Assembly: GCA_003117195.1 (NCBI GenBank)
Contig: BDSI01000010.1
Span: 745,375-809,374 of the forward strand
DNA: 64,000 bases
Direction of reading: 5' to 3'
Source of the DNA: Eudorina sp. 2006-703-Eu-15
Taxonomy: Eukaryota > Chlorophyta > Chlorophyceae > Chlamydomonadales > Volvocaceae
Made by a program: the position numbers and the translations under genes. The stretch's first letter is position 1; every line of letters starts with the position of its first letter. Below the pieces are notes generated by a model that was given only the letters and a program-made list of their open reading frames with translations, searched no databases and was not told where the DNA came from. This document shows, piece by piece, positions 22,924 through 35,905 of this stretch.

Positions 22924-23938
22924 GTGCTGAGGGCGGGCTGTGTGTGCTGTGTGTGGTGCTGAGGGCGGGCTCCGGACGGAGATGCCCCCCCGCTCAGCGG
23001 CTCTGCCTGCTAGCGAAGACCGATGGCCGGTGAGGCCTTTATGGCGCAGCTAGAGCTCCCCTGGCTGCTGCTGCTGCCGCCTGGTGCTGGTGCTGAGTTG
23101 AGATGGGAAGGGCGGGGGGGTGTTCAAAACCTGGTGCGCACGGGATTTACTGGCTGCTGACAGGAGAGGAGCGGCCAAACGGAGATGCGGATGCTGTGGG
23201 TGGCTGTGAAAGGCTTCTCCGTCCGGGTACTGCCGGGTTTCTAGGCGGATGGATGAGTAAGCGATGAAAATTGGGAAGGAGGAAGCTGCTGGATGGTGGG
23301 GAGAATGTTGGTGCGCGGGGAAGATATAGCGGTGGGAGCGAGTGCCCGGGCGGGACGGCGGTGTGTGATGCGGGAGGGTGGGCGGGCGGTCGGCAGCTGT
23401 CGGGTGGCCATCAACGGCGGACAGCTGTCGGTCGGCGGATGACAGCTTGACAGGTGACAGGAGCCGCCTGGCCACCACGAACCAACCAACCGAGCGATGC
23501 CCGGCGGCCGGAGGCGTGGCGCCTCATAACCGTACCATAAGCAGCGTGCAAATGTTTACCAAGGGTTTGCTGTCATGCGGTGCGGCAGGTTCGGGAGATG
23601 GACATCAGGTGGTCCATCTCCCGATGGTAAAGGCTTGCTGTGAGGGGGATGAAAGGTTGGGTGGTTGGTTCCTGCTTGTGCAGCTTGCGGCCTGCGTAAC
23701 GTAATGTTCTTCGGTCACCGAAGGTTTTGCCCAGAAAAGGTTCCCGGAAAGTAATTGTACGCGTAACTGAAGGATGACATGATGACAAGTCCGAGTTACA
23801 CCCCCACGGCGATTTCCTGTACTGATGTGTGATGTCGGTTCGTTCGAGACCGGTTCTTTTAATGAGATTGAGCTGACGGCAATACTCGAAATTTAAAAAC
23901 TCGCTGTCTCTCCGTTGTGTTGTTCGACTCCCGCAAAT
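22745..23938. other. Divergent intergenic region between the FAS1 and FAX genes
   Basis: The two flanking genes point away from each other, so promoters of both should lie here. No clear TATA box was seen. A GCT run lies at 22889-22912. A perfect 11-bp hairpin, GGGAGATGGAC with GTCCATCTCCC, lies at about 23594-23624. Confidence 0.5.
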
Positions 23939-25136
23939 ATGGCGTTGTTGATGTTCCGTCAAACCTGCCGCGCGAGCTTCTCTGTTCCGCGCAAAAGCTC
24001 ACGTGTGTCCACGTTGCTACGATCTTCTCAACACTTAGTCGCAACCAAGCATGGGCTTGCAGTCGGGACCAAGCGACAGCCGTTGGCCTGCAGGGCATCA
24101 GTGAGTCGGACGTTCATGCCACGTCCCCGAAACTCGACAAAATATACTCCTGAACACATACTGAACTTTATGCCCTGCACCCGGGACCGCAGGCGGCCGC
24201 GCCGGGTGGCTCAACTCCGGCCCGTCATGCTGTGCTGCATGACTTCTGCATGTGCATCCCCTACGGCGGCATCTCGCTGCTTGCGGGGATTGGGCTTTTT
24301 TTCCTGAACCTCACCAACATCGCGGGCACGGCGATCGTCGCGGGTGCAACCTCGTTGGCCGCCTCGGTGCTGAGCCTTCAGGAGTGGAAGGCCGGCGGCG
24401 ACTCCAAGCTGTACACCCTCACCTCAGCAGGTCCGATGCCCCCACAGCACCTCCCGTACCACCCGCTTTCCTGCCAGACCCGCTTTCCTGATCACAACCC
24501 CCATCCCCTCCTCGCCTGAACTGCCTTCTTCGCTGCTTCCGGCGGAGCCCCGCAACCGAGCCCGTCAATTTTGTCCCATTCCGGCTCAAGCCCACCGCCA
24601 GTCCGTCAGTCCACCTGCTCTCCCAAGCTGAAGTCAGGAGGGCTAGGCCCCGGCCCCGGCACCTACCGGAGGGGGTTAGATCCGGGCGACTGCAGGAGAA
24701 CTGCCCACCCCACCCCTCCCTCCCCGATTCGTTCTGGCCTCCTCCTCCGTTTTTGCCCCCATCGTCCATCCCTCGGGGGTCGGGGCATCCCCTCGCATGG
24801 CATCCGCCCACCGCTTCGCCTACCCCCTGCGCCCCCCTCCCCTTATCCCCCCCAACTCCCTACTCGTATGAATATGTCCACCAATTTCCTGTACAACCCC
24901 CCAACTCCCTGGTATCCCTCTCCCGTCCCGCCCCCTCAGCCTCCGCCGCGGTGGTGGCCTACACCACCGCGACCTCCCTGGAGTTGCTCAAAGGACTGCC
25001 GTACTGGCTGTCCGTGGTGCTGTGCGGCCTGAGCGTGGCGTCGGCGGCGTTCTGCGCCTACAACGTGTTGGCGGGCGGCAACCCGCCGCCAAAGAAGGGG
25101 GCCAGCAAGGCCGGCACCAGCAGCAGCAGCAGCTGA
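23939..25136 (+). CDS. FAX: Plastid FAX-type protein (Tmemb_14 family; putative fatty acid export)
   Basis: FAX1-type Tmemb_14 proteins sit in the plastid inner envelope and help export free fatty acids. Three exons: 23939-24100, 24193-24430, 24940-25136 (TGA); 198 residues with matching phases. Residues 1-54 look like a plastid transit peptide: rich in Ser, Arg, Thr and Ala, almost no acidic residues. The mature part starts with HAVLHDFCMCIPYGGISLLA and has four hydrophobic segments: GIGLFFLNLTNIAGTAIVAG, TSLAASVLSL followed by the conserved EWKAGG turn, AAVVAYTTATS, and WLSVVLCGLSVASAAFCAYN. The tail is Lys/Gly/Ser-rich. A mitochondrial or ER Tmemb_14 relative (TMEM14-like) is possible, but the N-terminal extension argues for the plastid. 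Confidence 0.85.
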
Positions 25137-28100
25137 GAGAGGAGGAGCGGGAGCGTCGCCAGCTTGCTTGGGACCGCTTCGATGGAGCCGCTACGGAGGT
25201 TGTTCCACAGCAGTCACAGCAGTATGTTCTGCCACAGGAAACGGGACCCCGGCACAGGCACAGTTTGCACGGAAACCCACTCGGAAGCCCCCAGAACGTG
25301 TTTCACAGGGTGTGGGTGGGTGTGGGTGTTTGGCGCTGCGGGCCAGCGGCGGCGGCGGCGGCGGCCGGGAGCGAGCGCTCGACGTCGCGCCTCCAGCCGC
25401 GGGGGAGGGCGGGGAGGAGGGAGGTGGTGGCCGCTGCGGCGCAGCGCCCCATCTCGCCGTTTGTTCTCCAGCCACCAGACCCAGCACCCGCGGGCGGCTG
25501 CGGCGGCGCCTGTGGGGTACCCTGCAGCCGCCGGTGGCGGCGAAACCCCTGGCAACGCGAATTATATCCCCCTCCCTGGGGCGGCATGTCACGCAAGTAC
25601 AGAATGTCCCCGCGGGCCGCGATTCCCCCAACTGGAAAGCTCTCTCTGAAATCCTTGATGGGCGGCTGCTCATGGGTCTGGTGAGTGCGAGTGAAACGGG
25701 GGGGGGGGGTTGGGGGTGGCAGGCAAGGGCCCTCGAGGCCCCGCCCGCCCCGCTTTGCGCTGCCGGGGAAGCTGAAACGCCCCTGAGCCTGTGGAGCGCG
25801 GGGAGCTTGGGAGATGGGGACAGCCCGGGGAGGACAGGTCTGCGGAGGAGCCGGATGGAGGGCCGAGAGGGCCCGAGGATCGCCTGCCGTGGTAAGGTGC
25901 GGCATGCGCGCGGTTTGGGATGCGGGGTGTGTGTGGGCGGGGGCGGTCAGAAACAAACAAACAATCAGACAAGCTTTTGACAATCAGACGCCGGAACGAC
26001 CCCGAGGTCGCGGCTGCGGCTAGAGCGCTGTTGGAGCGGCGAACCTGGCGCGGTTGAGTGCTGCAGTACCGTACCGCCATGATCTGACCAGCACCATCAT
26101 TGTGACAGGCGGGGTGTTCGCGGGGTTTGGAGGATGTTCGCGCACGCTTCGGTTGCTGTTACCCGGCGTCACCGGAATGCGAATGCGGTGGGATCGCTGC
26201 GGTGAGATGTCGCAGGTGCCGTGATGTGGTGCCGTTGGCCGTTGCCGGTTGGTGGACATCGATCTGGGATTTTGGCGGGCTTGGGTACGCGACATGGAGT
26301 GTGGGGGTGTCGGCCGATGTTGGATTCCGGAGGAGCGGAGCGGGGCAGTCGTACAAGTGAGGAGGAGGAGGAGGAGTGTGACGCGGGAGGGCTATAGAAC
26401 CAGGTGCCGTTGGGTTAGGTGCGAAGAGAAAAAGAGTGAGCATGTGCGTTGAGTGAGAGGAGAAAAGTGTAAGGGAGCGAGCAGGAGAAAGAGTGACCAT
26501 CTGAGGAGCTCTGGAAGCGGGCTCTGTGGGGGCAGCGCGAGCATGGCGGCCAGTCGGATTGATGCCGTTGTGTTCCCGTCCGGCATGATGTACTCATTAA
26601 TGATGGTGATGATGATGATGATGATGATGATAATGATCATTATGATGCGACAGTGGAGTCCGCGGGTCATCGGTGACAGCCGTGAGCCCGTGACAGTGGA
26701 CCTGACCGCGACCGTCAGGTTGCCGTGGTCAGGTTGCCGTTACCGTGGGGAAAGAGGTCGTCACTGTCGTCAAAGGAAAGGAAACGGGCGTCCGGTCCAC
26801 GGCGGTACCGTCAGTGCTCACGCACTCGTACTCACGTACTCGTACTCAGCGTCATACACTTCCCCCACGTGTTCTTGCTCCGCATGCCAGCTTGCCTATA
26901 CAGCGCGGTAGCGGGACGAGGCCGGGTAACTGCTCTCTAGGGTCGCGCCGGCATCCACGCAGCAGCTGAGGGGCCACAGCCCATAGGGGGCCGGGTAACG
27001 CCATGAGGAGCGCCATGAACCTTCTTACCTACGTACCTACCAGGCAATGTGATGATTACAATGTGATTATCGCACAGAAGCCGATTAATATGGTAAGTAG
27101 ATTGGTACTTGGTCAAACCACTCGAGCACACAGAGCCGAGATCGTATCAGCTGACCCAGCCCTGACGAATGCTGAACAGTAAGGCTGCGGGCACATGGTC
27201 AGCTGCCCCTAGACAGCTGCGGGCCTTTGCGCGAGGGCGTGACAGTGTTGAGAGAGAGATTATGTATCTACCGTACACAGGGGGCATCCCGCATGTGTCG
27301 TACTCTCGTACGTCGGTACACGTGTCCGTCGGTTACGCACCAACCGGCAGCTGCATGCTCCTCCGTTTCCCCCAGAACGCAAGGTGCCTGGACTCGCACC
27401 TGGCAAGCACCCCCGGGGATCTGCCACCACGCCCGACATCATATAAAGCACCGACCGACACGCAGCTGCCCTTCTCGGCGCAACATGCAACAGCAGGGAA
27501 CAGAATTTCGACCGACATCCACAGCTCATCGCAATACCTCTCGTACGTAGCTAAGACAATAGTGATGATCAGCGCTAAAACTACTGTGTTAACTGTAATT
27601 TCCGCAGTATGTTGGGTTTTGTCTTGAGCAGCCATCCCACGCCCCACTGAGGATCCGCACGTCACTAGGGACCAAGTAGATGCGGAAGGCACTGGCAACG
27701 AACCAAATAGGTGCGGAAGGCACTGACAACAAACGAACGGCTATCAACCGTACTGCAGCACAGCGCGCGTGTGCATAGCACAGAAACCCGCCCGATCCGA
27801 ACCAGTTACCATTATCGATGTGTATGTGTATGTCGAGGCATACGTCGCCGCACACCCAACACACTCCCAGGCTCGCCGCAATCAACCGGCAGAATACCGT
27901 GCCGTTGCCCTCGTCATCGCGCCTCTGATCTCCGTCACCCAAAGGACTCGCAGATCTATCTCTATGGAGACGCAAGGGCCCCACACGCACACAGCACGAG
28001 CTGCGCAACCTCGCCTCCTACTTCCGGCTCTGCACCTGAAGACCTGCCGCTGATGACAAACCCACTTCCGACATCACTAACTGCCGTACTGCGATATCTT

Positions 28101-29156
28101 ACTTTTTACTGCTTAAACCCCGCGAGAGAGCCAGCGCATGGGGCCGCGGAGGCCCGCCCGCCGCGGAGACAAACGGTACAAAGAATGACGGAATGAAAGA
28201 GCGATGTCGCACGCCCGTTTCACAATGTGCACCACATGTTTTACCCCTGTCTCTCAGCTCGACGACCGCGCGCGGGCTCCTGCCAGCCACGCTGCCCCAA
28301 AGAGCCAGGGCAGCAAACAAGCCCGCCGCCACACCGAGGCTGCACACACCCTTCCAGATTGAGCCATCAACAGAGAACAGACGCATATATATGCAGTATA
28401 AGACGCAAAGGCTTATTACCGGAAGCCGGATGGTTGGGGACCCATTTGGGCTATCGCTCCCTATCTTGTGAGCGTCTGTACGGCTCTTTGCCGTACCGGC
28501 CTACATGCAGCAATGCATTCCTCCGTCCCTGACAGGACCCCGCAACCGGTCATCTTTGCACCCCTGTCTGACAAACAAGTAAACGACAGGAACCAATCAA
28601 CATACTCGATCCGAAACAGAGCATCAAGCAAACTCTGCACATAAACTCTGCACATAATCACTAAAATGCATTGATCGTGGCAGTGAGACCTTAACAGACC
28701 CTTCCCTCTTCCCTCCCCCGTTGTGCTCGTGTCGTGCTCGTGTTCCAGCGCTGGTCGCTGCGCGGCGCCGACCAACCGACTTGGTCCGAGACAGCAAATA
28801 AACCTGACGTGCAGACAAGGCATGCATGACCCATGCCAAAGCGTCCTCTCTCCCTCTCTCACGCGTACTCTCTCCCTTTCTGAGACCCACAGGCCCCGTA
28901 GACGTAGAAAGGCCGCAGCAGCCAATGCCCCGCACCCCGCTACTCGCCAAGCTGCTCCACCGCAAAAGGCTGCCCAAGTGCACCCAATCGAAAGCCCGCA
29001 CCGGACCCAACCAATGTGCGCCCAACCCAACCCATCCGGACCGAACCCAACCCATCCGAGCCCAACTCAACCAGCTCACTCCGCATCAAGCCCAACCCTT
29101 AGCGGCAGCTGCGACGAAAAACATGACGGCACCTACTGCTTCGCGGCAGCGGCGGT

Positions 29157-29187
<31 letters not shown>

Positions 29188-29592
29188 ATAGCAACAGTCG
29201 GGATGTGGGTCCCCGCCTCAACATCCGCGGCGTTCTTGTGGAAGCTGGGGCCGAGCAGATCGGTTGCTGCCGCGCTCCTGCGCGGGCACATGTTGGATGG
29301 GTTAAATTGAAAAAAGAAAAAAACCAGAAGCGATCCCATGTTGGATGGGTGCGGTCTGCGGTGGCACGATTGAATATTAATTTATTGTATGACGGTGCGC
29401 CGGCTGTGTTGCAGTGCGAGTTTGGTTCCGTTGTGACATCTCTCTACTGTGTCTTCTTCAACCGGAGGATGACTCCAGGTAGGTATCCGCCGCTGCAGAG
29501 CCTTCTATGACCCCGCGTACTCGTTTTCTTCATCAAAAATACGTTACCAACATACGGGCCCCTTTGGGGCAGTACGTATGCGCGCGGCTCAC
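25137..29592. other. Large intergenic region between convergent FAX and SWEET genes
   Basis: Both flanking genes end here. Open frames of 160-270 codons at 25022-25980 are GC-driven, overlap on both strands and show no family motif. An ATG/ATA microsatellite lies at 26585-26645. A minus frame starting at 28386 (MRLFSVDGSIWKG, hydrophobic helix, then a possible donor after RDRG) looks like a signal peptide exon but no further exons could be joined. Frames at 28461-29310 were also not recognised. Confidence 0.5.
26585..26645. repeat. ATG/ATA microsatellite
   Basis: About twelve imperfect ATG triplets followed by ATAATGATCATTATG, which is palindromic. Confidence 0.85.
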
Positions 29593-32500
29593 TCACTGGA
29601 TCCGCGCCATGCTTGGCTGCTTGGTGACTTGATGGACCTCAGTGGCGTCTGGGGTCTGGGGTGCTTCGGGGGTGATGGCCGACCTGGGCTGGCAGGAGGG
29701 ACCGCCGCCGGCGCCGCCCTCGCCGTCGGTGCCGGTGCAGGCCGCTCCGCCGCTGGCGGCGGCGCTGGCAGCGGCGCCGTTACTGGAACCACCCTTGGCG
29801 GGTGCCGCGGGGGCCGCGGGGGCCGCGGGGGCCTGCGTTCCGGGCAGGACCTCGGGTTTCGCGCCGTACACCAACCGAAGGATCAGCTCCACGGCGCCCA
29901 TGACGGCGCCGAACAGGTTGGGCAGCCAGATGTTCACGTCCTGCGGAAAAGGAAGGAAAGAATGAAAGAAAAAAAGCGGGGAAATGCCCGGTTTCGGATC
30001 AGATTATATCCCGTTGGCAAGTATTGGAGGTCGGGCACAAAGAGTGTTGGGGCCTCAGGGCGCCGATGGAAGGGCGCCTGGGTGTGTGGCCCTTACTTCA
30101 CAAAGTTGTAGCACAACAAAACCCAAATCACCAGATGGGATGACACTCGCTGGCGGCCTTTGGCTGAGTCCCTACGCCTTGTTGCGTGCACTTTTGTGTG
30201 TCCGCCCGCTGAACGGCGCATTGGCGGCTATGCTTGCAACCATCGAACTGCGTAGGAAGGCCGGACCCTCTTCCCCAAAACCCCTCGCGTTCATAAAGTG
30301 GGAGTCTCCCTTCCTAATCTCGTGGCTCATATATGTTGTGATCAAGAGTTTATGACGAAAACTTTGCAAGCATGTAACGTTAGGTTGCCTGGCAGTCCGA
30401 TGCGTGCGCAGGGACATCCGACCCGGAATGTGAATAGTTAGTTACACGGATGAGTGCACCGGATGCCTCAATCAGCCCGAACGCGACATCTTTCAATTTA
30501 GAGAAGGCTCGATTCCTCACCTGTACAGTTTTCCTCAGCGTCCTGAGACTCTCCATCACCCGCGCAGTCCAGCTTCACAACACCATCTAGTAGGATTACG
30601 TTGAATAAATACCACCACGCTTCAGCGCCTTTCGTGATCGCAGTTTGCTGGCAGGTCGGCGCAGCGCCTAGTTTCGGATTTGTGCATTCACAAGTGGACG
30701 GCTTCCCGGAGGCATCAGATGAGTTGGACGGACCAGAAGAGTTTTGTGGCATTTTTCATGGACGCTTTCGCAGGGCTCGAATTTTGGTTTATACTTTTCC
30801 CGTCGATGTACGGCGCGGTTGGCGTTTTCAAAACTTCCAGCAACAAGCCCCTCAGGACTAAACTTATGGAAATGCTGTTTTGTCCTCGCACATCAACTTT
30901 TGCTCTGATTCATGGACATGTACATCTTGCTGCTGTTTGGACGCTCGTCCGCCGACCGAAGCCCTCTTCCGTTCTTTGACCCATCACCCCCACAGGACCG
31001 GGCGCAACGGCAGTGAAACCTTTGCCAACTCCGCCTGCAAGCGCTCCTGTGCATCCCTAAACGTACGCCATCCGCGCCCGATTCATATCTTTCCTGCCCC
31101 GGTGTCCCCGCCGGCTCTGGGCTCCAACGGATACGCCCCCGCACGCGCACTCTGAGCAACCGCCCTGAGAACCCGTCCCCGCCTTGTGCCAACAAACACA
31201 CACATCTCCAACCCCCCGTTTCTATCCGCTGAGCTAAGCAGTCACGGCGGCCGGCGTCGCGGCCATTCCATGCTCGCTCTGTACGGCACATACGCCCTGC
31301 GCACCTTGAGCGCGAAGCCGTAGATGGCCCACAAGGCCCCGTTGGCCACAGAGCCGATTGCCAGAGGCGGGTAGATTGAAATAGCGTTCTTTGTTTTGAT
31401 GATGTTGTACATGGAAGTCATCGGGATGAGGTAGTACACCATTAGGATGATGATGGCGTTGATGCCCCTTTGAGCAACACAGACAAACCGACGTTCGTGC
31501 AGTTTTTTCCAGTAGTAAGCGTACTGGCGTTCGGGTTCGGGTTTCTCGCATTATTATCATCACACAGAGGCCACAGGTGCACAGGCATACATGGCGGCGG
31601 GAAGCAGCTGTGGGCGGCGACGGCCGTCGGCGGAACGGGAAATTATGCATGCAAGCTGGTTTCCTCCTCGGCCCGTCGGCCCGTCTCCCCGGCCCGTCTC
31701 CCCGGCCCGTCTCCCCGGCCCTTTCCCAGCTGCTCACCACATTTGTGAGGCTGCCGACTGCCTCAGACCGAACACTGAGATGATGCACATGGTGATGAAG
31801 TGCAGGGCACACAGCATCAGGATACCCATGACGCGGTCCTGGGTCTGCATGTACGGTATGTACGGCACAAGACAGGCAGACAGGTGGGAGTAAGGGACCA
31901 AGGGAGACCGGGAGGGGCGGGGAGGAGGGTGGCCACAGGTGGGCTGTAGGTACGGGACTGATGTGCCTCAGCTGATGAGGTGCACGGCCCAGGCACGCGT
32001 GAGGTGGTCCATCCGTGTTGGTAAGCTCGAGTGGGCGGTGGTGCTGTCGGGCGCAGGTGCTGTCCGGTGTGCGCCTGCAACCAGCAGCTGAAAGTGGAAC
32101 GACACCCGACGCAGCGACGCCAGGGACACCGATCTGTGCGCCCATGCGTCGAGAGCCCGGGCACGAACGATCCTCCGGGGCCGCTAACCCACCGACCGAC
32201 ACGGACCCATTGGTCACCATCCGGGGGCGGCGCAAATTGCCCGTCAGGCAAGGAGCGCACAGCAGCGTACCGACCCGTGGGCCGCTCGGCGGAGCATGAC
32301 AACAAAGCCGATCAACGGCTCGATGCGCGGGCGGCTGTACGTGCCAGGTAGGTCCGGCACGCATGCTCCCAACCAGAACCACCACAACAACCCCAGCCAC
32401 AACCGCCACCCTCCACGTCAAGTTGGTTTGCTTCTTACCGACCGGGTCCCGACAGAGTGTGCCGTCATGGAGAAGAAGATCCCAGCCACGAAACCTGCAT

Positions 32501-33351
32501 GCGGCGCAGCACAGGGCGTGGATCAGCGACCGAAGGAACCCTATCTAAGAGGACCACCCGACACCACCAACTGCCAACCGCTTAACGCGCTGCAGCAGCT
32601 CACGTCATCGCCACCGGCGCTGAAACATCATCCGCATCAAGGATCACATTCCGAAAGAGCGACAAAACCGCCGGGGAAATATACGTGCAGCACAGCACAG
32701 CCCTGCAGAGTTGCTTGGCAGGCGCTCTCTGCGTCCGTTTGTAAGGTGATGTGCTCGTACGTACGTCGCTGGGTCCCCGCTACTCCCCCTGGCCCCACGG
32801 CGGCCTAGGCGCCTAACCAAGCGGTCCTTGCACGCAGTACATGACAGATGAACGGGTAAGGAGAAATTGTGTATGTGTTATATGCCTGACCGGGCCTGAC
32901 GCTGGCCATGGGCAGCTAATCCAACCCCAGCGGAAAGACCCTCGATGCTCTCCGGGAGTGTGACCGGCCCTGACCGGCCTCACATCCCAAGTGCGGTTTG
33001 ACTCCCCGAAGCTTGGTTTGACCCATTGTAGCACTCTTGGCTCACCTATAAAGTTTGACGGGAACAGGTACGGATTCGATGTTATGATGCCGTACGCCAG
33101 CCACCCCATCGCGTTGTAACACGTCATCGGGAGGGGGTATGGATTGAGGTCCTGCAGGACATGTTCGCACACATGCCGTCTTGCCGTGATACTGACAAGG
33201 TCAACTCTCGGTGAAATTCGTGAGGACTTACACCCAGCTCGCCGGTCTTGCGCAGCTTCAGGACGGCTGGCACCGGGGATGCGAGCATGAGGGACGCCAA
33301 AAGGTTTCCGAGGGCTGGCACGACATTGAGCAGCACCACCGAGTGCGGCAT
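29593..33351 (-). CDS. SWEET: SWEET sugar transporter, copy 1 (MtN3/saliva family)
   Basis: SWEETs are seven-helix uniporters for mono- or disaccharides made of two three-helix MtN3 repeats. Six exons on the minus strand: 33351-33232, 33151-33046, 32494-32439, 31844-31738, 31467-31305, 29940-29593; all phases fit, 299 residues. The first repeat has NVVPALGNLLASLMLASPVP, DLNPYPLPMTCYNAMGWLAY, and NPYLFPSNFIG. The second has AIIILMVYYLIPMTSMYNII, ISIYPPLAIGSVANGALWAI, and DVNIWLPNLFGAVMGAVELI. The conserved prolines and the PN pair of the last helix are present. The C-terminal tail (about 75 residues) is rich in Pro, Ala and Gly and differs from copy 2. The last intron is 1.36 kb and holds an unassigned frame (30752-30498). 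Substrate cannot be inferred. Confidence 0.93.
30498..30752 (-). other. Unassigned open frame inside SWEET copy 1, last intron
   Basis: An 84-codon frame with five cysteines and a hydrophobic WWYLFNVILLDGVV segment ends near a donor-like CAG|GTGAGG. The opposite strand is also open over the same DNA (30680-30979). It could be an alternative or cassette exon, a nested gene fragment, or chance. Confidence 0.2.
32878..32975. repeat. Dispersed repeat D, copy 2 (SWEET intron)
   Basis: Begins ATGCCTGACCGGGCCTGACG and aligns with 1058-1140 over its whole length with scattered differences. It lies in the intron between SWEET copy 1 exons 2 and 3. Confidence 0.6.
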
Positions 33352-35905
33352 TTTTGTTTTGCAAGGCTTGGCGAGTAAAATAACCTATTTATATTTCATC
33401 ACAGCTTCAGGAGTACATGACAGTGCCAGGCGTGAAGCGACGTGTTGCACGGACGACGTCGTTGCCTTTGGCACGATAGGCCTTCGCCGTTTAGCGACAC
33501 TTATAGTGTTAAGGCGATAATCTGTACTTCAATCCAGCGCGACTAGTAACCAGTGCTGCAAGTCGTCGCTGAAGGGATGAGGAGGGATGTTGCCGTTGCG
33601 ACGGTAACAACGGAATCGAGTAAGAGATTTTCAACGGCTGCCACACGCTGTATGTTAAGCTCTGACCGGCAGCTCTGCAACAGAGCTCGCGGCACTGACA
33701 CATATGAAGGACAATTCCATCGTAGCGGTCGGTATAATGTCGTAGTCCGTATGGCAGAGACAACCCTTCATCATCTGGAACTAAGAAAGTCTGAGTACGT
33801 AATATTTATACCAAGGTGTACATATTTAATGAAAACGTGCAGCTCTGCTGGTTGGATCGTCGCTGGGCCCTCGATAGACCTCCGTCGCACGCGCTTTTGA
33901 CGGAGCACATCTTCATTAAAATGATATCAACCTATATGTAAAAAATGTTTAATTGGATTTGATTAGGCACAGGCGTTGCGCGCATCGTTGATGTCGCGTA
34001 CCGTAAGGTCCAGTAACAACACTTCGGCACTCCCTAACGCCACGTGGATAAAGTGGCGACTTCCCATGGCGAATGACTGCGTCTGGACCGAAAGAAGTCA
34101 CCAGATATATATTACATGGCGCGCCCACAGTCGCGCTGTCGTGCCTGCAGGGATACACGACAAAACTGTTAACCGTTCTAAGGCGGCCCCATCGACCGGC
34201 AGCGTCGTAGGCGCCTCCTCCGGTCAGCCCTTACCGCGGACTTCACGGTGATGCAACCACGGGGGCGAGCGCCACGACGGCAACCATCTCTGGCGGACAA
34301 ATCACAAAAAAATCGGTGCCCCTGCCGGGCATCAATCGATGCGCGCTTCCTGGATTTGCAGGCGCCTGTCGTGAGCAGGTCGGTGCCCGACATGGCCCTG
34401 ATTGTCCCGCAGTCGCTCCATCGTCTTCGAAAACGTACTAAAAAACCCACCAACCGACACACACGAATGAATGGACATATGCTCACACCTAATGGCTGCA
34501 AAGCCAGTGATCACGGCAGCATAATCACTTTCGACCCAACTGCGCTAAGGGAACATGCAGACAGGGGAACCGCACCCCAGCGCAAGTGCGTATCGCCTGA
34601 ACATGTGCAGATCCGAACATCTGTGCGGAGAAGGTAACGCCGGCCCGCGTTCTCTTGCGGCCGGCATCCCTTGTCGTGTGCAGCGACGCCTCTGCGACAC
34701 ACGGCGCCGCATATTCCACACCATCCCTCGATCCCTGGTGCATAATACCCCTGCTTGCAAGACGCGTGAATTTCAACGGCCCACATGCAGAATTAAATTG
34801 ACCCATCCAGTGCCAACCAACACGCATGCCGGCGCACCCAACCTTTCAGCCCAGGCCCGGAATGGCGATAAAACACGCATGCCATTTATGGCGCACATGC
34901 GCCCATCCAGACCTCTCCTGCTTGGCGCCGTGCAGCCTGATTGGCTGTTCTGACGCTCTGCGGCCTCCAGCAGCGTCAATGCCAGGCATAATGTGCGGTG
35001 CGCCATCACGTATCACTCCTCGACTCCACGCAGACCTTTCGATATGCTATTGTGTTAGTGCCCGACCCAAATCACAGCGTCGACTTCCCAGTGACGAATA
35101 CGGCTCTGTCATACATCTTGAAACGGATCACGAAATCTTGAAACGGATCACGAACCACCATTCTCGGGCGCACAGCACTGTCGGAGACACCCCAAGGAAT
35201 GGCGCGGTTATGTTATGGCGCGCTCGCCCGTCCTGTCGCCCCCCGCAGTACTTATTTTAACACCAGCCCGGCGTTCTTGTTTATGACCCTGTCGCGAGGC
35301 GCGTAGGGCGCTATCTGCGATGCGCAGCCAATGAAAACAAATCTATACCTCCCGAACCAGACCTACAGCGGCCGCCGCCACTGTTGAAGCGACGAGGTCA
35401 CGACTGCGTAGCAGCCAGCAGGCGCGGCACTCCTCGTAACAACGTTTCCGCGGCCTTTTTTCAGCGTCTTTCAAAGTTGTCCACTCGGTGCTCGCTTAGC
35501 GGTTGCGGTCAAGGCTGCCATGGGGCCCGTCGGCGCATCCGGGCCCTTCTCCGCAACCTCATGGCTGGCATAATGATACGGATTCAGCAGCGTCAGAATC
35601 GACGAACGCCTGCAACACAAGAGAGTGCGTGCACATCCCAGACGCCAAAAGTTGAGCGCCAGGCAGCGTGTGCGTTAGACTGGCCGAGCAAGTCTGCTTA
35701 GCGCAACATTAAGGGCGTTTTCACCTGGGCCGAGAACCAACAACGGTGTATGTCTCAGCGATTGCGATCGAGTCCAACTCCGCAACAACTCAGGAGGACA
35801 GCGCAACAGAACCGTATGTATCACCCTTTCCCGCCCGACAGAGTGGCAGGCAACCACGCCCGCAACAACGACTTCAGAACCGAAGCAAGCCGCCGAGCCC
35901 ATGGC
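33352..35905. other. Spacer between the two SWEET genes
   Basis: No coding sequence is recognised; frames up to 144 codons show no motif. A TATAAATAG string on the minus strand (33393-33385) lies only about 35 bp upstream of the copy 1 ATG. It could be its TATA box with a very short leader. A piece resembling element B (CGTCGTAGGCGCCTC) lies near 34204. Confidence 0.5.
33385..33393 (-). promoter_or_regulatory. Possible TATA box of SWEET copy 1
   Basis: TATAAATAG reads on the minus strand 34 bp before the start codon. The distance is short for a separate 5' leader, so this is tentative. Confidence 0.3.
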
